From JAPWJZ01 sp965279315 (GTDB lineage: Bacteria; Pseudomonadota; Alphaproteobacteria; Micavibrionales; UBA2020): 64,000 bases of DNA. The notes under the pieces are model-generated. The model was not told the origin of the DNA. It worked only from the letters and a program-made list of their open reading frames with translations, and searched no databases. Of the stretch, positions 60,806-64,000 are shown in pieces (position 1 is the stretch's first letter; the number at the start of each line of letters is the position of its first letter). A program made the translations under genes and the position numbers. The DNA lies in assembly GCA_965279315.1 (NCBI GenBank), contig OZ257145.1, positions 2,790,001 through 2,854,000 of the forward strand. The letters run 5' to 3'.

Positions 60806-62290
60806 TTATGCGGCCTTGTTCAACGCGCTGTGGCGGATGCCGTAACCGAAATAGATCACGACGCCCACCGCCAGCCACAGCACAAAACGCAGATGCGTTT
60901 CAGGCGGCAGGAAGCAGATCAGCGCGCCGCAGGACAATACGCCGAGCGCCGGAACGGCCAGCCCGCCCGGCGTCTTGAAGGGGCGCGGCAGGTTCGGCTG
61001 TTTCACGCGCAGCATGATGACACCGCCGCACACGAGCACGAAAGCGGCGAGCGTGCCGATATTCGTCAGTTCTGCCAGCGCGCCCAGTGGGATAAAGCCC
61101 GCCATGATCGCCATGATGACGCCGCAGATGACGGTCGTGCGCACGGGCGTGCGGGTCTTTTCATTCACTTCGCCCAGCGATACAGGCAGCAGCCCATCGC
61201 GCGACATGGCGAAGATGATGCGGGTCAGGCCGTAATAAAGCACCAGCATGACGGTCGTCAGGCCGGCGATCACGCCCGCCGAAACCAATGCCGCACCCGC
61301 CTTGAAACCAATCGCGGAAAGCGCGTCCGCCACCGGCGACGAGGTGTTCAACGTGTCGTATTTCACGACCCCCGTCAGCAGGCCGGAAACCACGATATAG
61401 ATGATTGTGCAGAAAATGAGCGAGGCAAGGATGCCGATGGGCACGTCTTTCTGCGGGTTGCGCGCTTCCTCGACCGCAGTCGAAACGGCGTCGAAACCGA
61501 CATAGGCGAAGAACACCAGCGACGCACCGGCCAGAATGCCGAAATGCTTGCCGTCCTCGCCCGTGCCGAACCAGCCGAAGGGCATGAACGGCGTCCACAG
61601 CGCCTTCGCGGATTCAATGTCATTGAACACGACGCGTCCGGCAACGAACACGAAAACACCAATCGTCAGCAGCTTGATAAAGACCATCGCCGCGTTCAGG
61701 CGCGCGCTTTGCTTGACGCCGATAATCAGCATGACCATCAGCAGCATGATGATAATCACGGCGGGCAGGTTCACGATGCCGCCATCGGCGACCGTCGTCT
61801 TGACGCCCTCCACAATCACATCCTTGGTCGCCCAAGGCCCCTTGGTCAGCATTTCCGGCAGCGCGATATCCAGCGACGCCATGCCGCGTTTCAGGTAACC
61901 CGACCAGCCATTCGCGACCGCCGCAACCGAAACGCCGTATTCCAGCACCAGATCCCAGCCGATCACCCAGGCGATGAATTCGCCGAAAGCGGCATAGGAA
62001 TAACCATAGGCGCTGCCGCAACCGCCGACGCTGGCGGAGAGTTCGGCATAGGCGAGCGCGGCGAAGGCGCAGGCGATGCCGGAGACGACGAAGGAGAGAA
62101 CGACCGCAGGCCCGGACTGCGTTGCCGCCGCCACGCCCGTCAGAACGAAAATCCCCGTGCCGATGATTGCGCCCACACCCAGCAGGGTCAGGTCCCACGC
62201 GGAAAGGACGCGGTTAAGCGCCGGGCCTGTGGTTTCGCAATTTGCCGGTTTCTTGCGGAAAAAGGTTGCGGCGCTGAACAACGACGTCAT
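60806..62290 (-). CDS. APC-family amino acid permease (cationic amino acid transporter type)
   Basis: 494 residues with about 12 membrane helices. The unwound TM1 substrate motif GVGAIIGTGIFVLTG and the TM6 region FFAYVGFDAVSTAVEEARNPQKDVPIGI are those of YfnA/CAT-type amino acid-polyamine-organocation transporters. It would import an amino acid by proton coupling across the inner membrane; the substrate is inferred. CAGGAG precedes the ATG. It is divergent from the AI-2E family gene across a 125-bp spacer that has a TATAAT at 62371-62376. Confidence 0.88.
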   Translation of the reverse strand: MTSLFSAATFFRKKPANCETTGPALNRVLSAWDLTLLGVGAIIGTGIFVLTGVAAATQSGPAVVLSFVVSGIACAFAALAYAELSASVGGCGSAYGYSYAAFGEFIAWVIGWDLVLEYGVSVAAVANGWSGYLKRGMASLDIALPEMLTKGPWATKDVIVEGVKTTVADGGIVNLPAVIIIMLLMVMLIIGVKQSARLNAAMVFIKLLTIGVFVFVAGRVVFNDIESAKALWTPFMPFGWFGTGEDGKHFGILAGASLVFFAYVGFDAVSTAVEEARNPQKDVPIGILASLIFCTIIYIVVSGLLTGVVKYDTLNTSSPVADALSAIGFKAGAALVSAGVIAGLTTVMLVLYYGLTRIIFAMSRDGLLPVSLGEVNEKTRTPVRTTVICGVIMAIMAGFIPLGALAELTNIGTLAAFVLVCGGVIMLRVKQPNLPRPFKTPGGLAVPALGVLSCGALICFLPPETHLRFVLWLAVGVVIYFGYGIRHSALNKAA

Positions 62291-62415
62291 TTGAATCTCG
62301 TCTCCTGAATGGATTTCGTTATGGTATTGATAAGACTATAGATAAATAAAAACGTGCTGGGAAGCCGGAATATAATCAGTTATTCTCTTTTTGGTAAATA
62401 GAAGGTGTTCAAGTC

Positions 62416-63525
62416 ATGGCCGTGCTTCCCACCAATCCCAAGGATAAAGCGCAGATCTACCAGCTGGTCGTGGGCCTGACGGCGGTCACGCTCATTATCA
62501 TCGGCTGCCTTATCATCCTGCTCCCCTTCTTCCCCGCCATTTTGCTGTCGACGATCTTCACGCTCGCCACATGGCCTGCGTTCGAGTGGATTTTGTCGCG
62601 CACCAAGAACCGCACGGTGCTGGCCTCCGCCCTTATGACGCTGCTCCTTGCCGCGTGTTTCATCGCGCCGCTGATCATCATCGGCACCAGCATCGCGGAA
62701 AACTACCAGAAGGTTTACGACGGCATCATGGGTTTCCTGCAAGGGGATTCCAGCACGACCGCCGCCTCGCTCGCCTCCGTCAAATATGTCGGCCCTTACC
62801 TTGAAAAAGGCTGGATCATGTTCTCGACCGACAAGGCGCGCATGATGGAAACGCTGAAGGAATATGCAAGGCCGACATCGGCTGTGCTGCTCCGCATGGG
62901 TTCTACCATCGGTTACGGCATGCTCGACATCTCGCTGGGCGTCATCATTTCCTACTTCTTCTTCCGCCACGGCACGCATGTTGCCGTGCGCATCCGCGCG
63001 CTGTCGGAGCGGTTCGGCGGCGAATACGGCAACAAACTGCTGGCCGTCACCACCAACACGCTGATCGGCGTCGTTTACGGTATCCTTGGCACGGCATTGT
63101 TGCAGGGGGTCGTCGCCGCGATCGGTTTCATGATTGCGGGCATCCCCGGCGCGACATTCCTTGGCCTGATGACCTTCTTCCTGTCGCTGGTGCCGATGGG
63201 CCCGCCCTTGATCTGGGGCCCTGCCGCGCTGTGGCTGTTCTCCGAAGGAGAAACCGGCATGGCGATCTTCCTTGTCCTGTGGGGCGCGCTTGTCGTCGGC
63301 TCTATCGACAACTTCATGAAACCCTACTTCATCAGCCGCGGCTCCGACCTGCCCTTGCTCCTTGTCCTGCTCGGCATCATGGGTGGCATGGTGGCCTTCG
63401 GCTTCATCGGCCTGTTCATCGGCCCCACCTTGCTGGCGCTGGCCTATGCGATGGTGATCGAATGGTCGACCACGCGCAGCACCGCCAAACCGGTCGACGC
63501 CAAAATGAAAAACCTGCCTTCTTAG
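62416..63525 (+). CDS. AI-2E family transporter (PerM/YdiK-like)
   Basis: 369 residues with about eight membrane helices. A long segment between the second and third helices lies outside the core. The C-terminal signature GIPGATFLGLMTFFLSLVPMGPPLIWGPAALWL and SIDNFMKPYFISRGSDLPLLLVLLGIMGGMVAFGFIGLFIGPTLLALA is typical of the family. Despite the name, members also include Na+(Li+)/H+ antiporters, so the substrate is open. The stop codon lies in the loop of its terminator hairpin. Confidence 0.88.
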   Translation: MAVLPTNPKDKAQIYQLVVGLTAVTLIIIGCLIILLPFFPAILLSTIFTLATWPAFEWILSRTKNRTVLASALMTLLLAACFIAPLIIIGTSIAENYQKVYDGIMGFLQGDSSTTAASLASVKYVGPYLEKGWIMFSTDKARMMETLKEYARPTSAVLLRMGSTIGYGMLDISLGVIISYFFFRHGTHVAVRIRALSERFGGEYGNKLLAVTTNTLIGVVYGILGTALLQGVVAAIGFMIAGIPGATFLGLMTFFLSLVPMGPPLIWGPAALWLFSEGETGMAIFLVLWGALVVGSIDNFMKPYFISRGSDLPLLLVLLGIMGGMVAFGFIGLFIGPTLLALAYAMVIEWSTTRSTAKPVDAKMKNLPS

Positions 63526-63537
63526 GGGCAGGTTTTT
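63508..63537. terminator. Rho-independent terminator overlapping the end of the AI-2E gene
   Basis: Stem AAAAACCTGCC / GGCAGGTTTTT with an eight-base loop. The 5' arm encodes the last residues of the protein, and the TAG stop is in the loop. A/T tracts on both sides let it act for the convergent gene too. Confidence 0.88.
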
Positions 63538-63559
63538 CACTTCGCTTATTTATTAAAAA

Positions 63560-64000
63560 TTAGTTCGTGCAGACGGGCGCCGTGGTCGTGCTGGTCTGCC
63601 AGGAATGCTGCGCCCATTGGCGGATCTTCGTCTTGTCCATCGACAGCGCCTGATCGATGCGCGGCGAGAAACGCTTGCAGAACGTCGAGGTCGACATTGC
63701 AATCGCATGCTGCGAAATCTGGTTGGCAAGGTTGGTGCGCAGCGTGTGCAACTTGATTTCGGGGTTGCCCGAACCGGAACGGCGGTAATAACCGATCAGG
63801 TCGTTTTCGTAGCCCGAGATCAGGCCTTTGTTCTTCTGCGTGAAGCTCTGGTACTTCATGTACATCTGGGGGCCTTGGGGCATTTTCATGCAGGTCAGGC
63901 CGATGACCATCAGCTCGCTATGGATGCGCAGTCCTTGTTCTGCTTCGAATTCCTTGGCGGTGTAGCAGCCGGAAGAACCTTTGGCGTTCGCGGCCGTGGC
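63560..64000 (-). CDS. protein of unknown function, 5' end outside window
   Basis: The frame is open from the window edge to the TAA at 63560-63562, giving 146 visible residues; an internal ATG at 63910 is not necessarily the start. Visible sequence: GCYTAKEFEAEQGLRIHSELMVIGLTC, then YMKYQSFTQKNKGLISGYENDLIGYYRR, ISQHAIAMSTSTFCKRFSPRID and a C-terminal PVCTN. Four cysteines suggest disulfides and therefore possible export, but any signal peptide lies beyond the window. The family is not recognised. Confidence 0.6.
   Translation of the reverse strand, partial: ATAANAKGSSGCYTAKEFEAEQGLRIHSELMVIGLTCMKMPQGPQMYMKYQSFTQKNKGLISGYENDLIGYYRRSGSGNPEIKLHTLRTNLANQISQHAIAMSTSTFCKRFSPRIDQALSMDKTKIRQWAQHSWQTSTTTAPVCTN

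Noticed and set aside
60788..63540. Long open frames opposite the permease (plus strand) and the AI-2E gene (minus strand)
   Set aside because: Arg/His/Gln/Asp-rich shadow translations of clear membrane-protein genes.

Overview
This is a GC-rich bacterial chromosome segment with almost no spacer between genes. It most likely comes from an alphaproteobacterium. The evidence is a sigma-32 (RpoH) C-terminus, a DUF2336 protein, the dapF-mtaB-ftsY cluster, dsbA next to smc, and recG facing sdhE-mfd, all of which are typical alphaproteobacterial arrangements. A lineage near Rhodospirillales or Micavibrionales is possible, but this is inference. I see no tRNA, rRNA, CRISPR array, insertion sequence or prophage.

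Layout. 1-5,200: the end of rpoH, then a tightly coupled run (SNase-like protein, prolyl aminopeptidase, phosphoglycerate kinase, exported protein) that meets a membrane protein head-on. 5,300-11,500: DUF2336 protein, M20-type hydrolase, ankyrin protein, SRPBCC protein and a patatin lipoprotein. 11,460-16,530: amn, ftsY, mtaB and dapF on the minus strand. 16,700-21,250: dsbA-like and smc, closed by a strong terminator. 21,260-25,760: small unknowns, trhO and a TPR-methyltransferase. 25,900-29,090: threonine catabolism (kbl, a small membrane protein, tdh, a membrane protein). 29,180-35,500: a Ser/Gly-rich membrane protein, two abutting TPM-domain genes, an ALDH7-type dehydrogenase and three Nudix modules in two adjacent genes. 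35,650-41,200: a PAS histidine kinase, a second patatin and a FUSC-type membrane protein.

41,187-43,291 is the most unusual part. Six consecutive small minus-strand genes encode proteins with different bodies, yet all end in the same C-terminal module of about 24 residues with the core A-P-x-T-A-x-F-x-(K/R). I recognise no family for any of them. A shared docking, export or processing tail is the simplest reading.

43,370-52,770: an aminotransferase and an AmgK-like sugar kinase, a divergent HxlR regulator / azoreductase / extradiol dioxygenase cluster that looks like a quinone or electrophile response, a nitrilase-family amidohydrolase, and a GNAT-like protein. 52,814-64,000: mfd and sdhE facing recG, a FliL-like protein, an amino acid permease, an AI-2E family transporter and a truncated exported protein.

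Promoters are unusually readable. Several minus-strand genes share an extended -35 (TTGACATAWT). Four plus-strand genes have a -10 ending only 6-7 bases before the ATG, which suggests leaderless mRNAs. Three promoters carry a similar GGTA/TACC dyad over the -10. All functions are assigned by reading motifs; no database search was possible.
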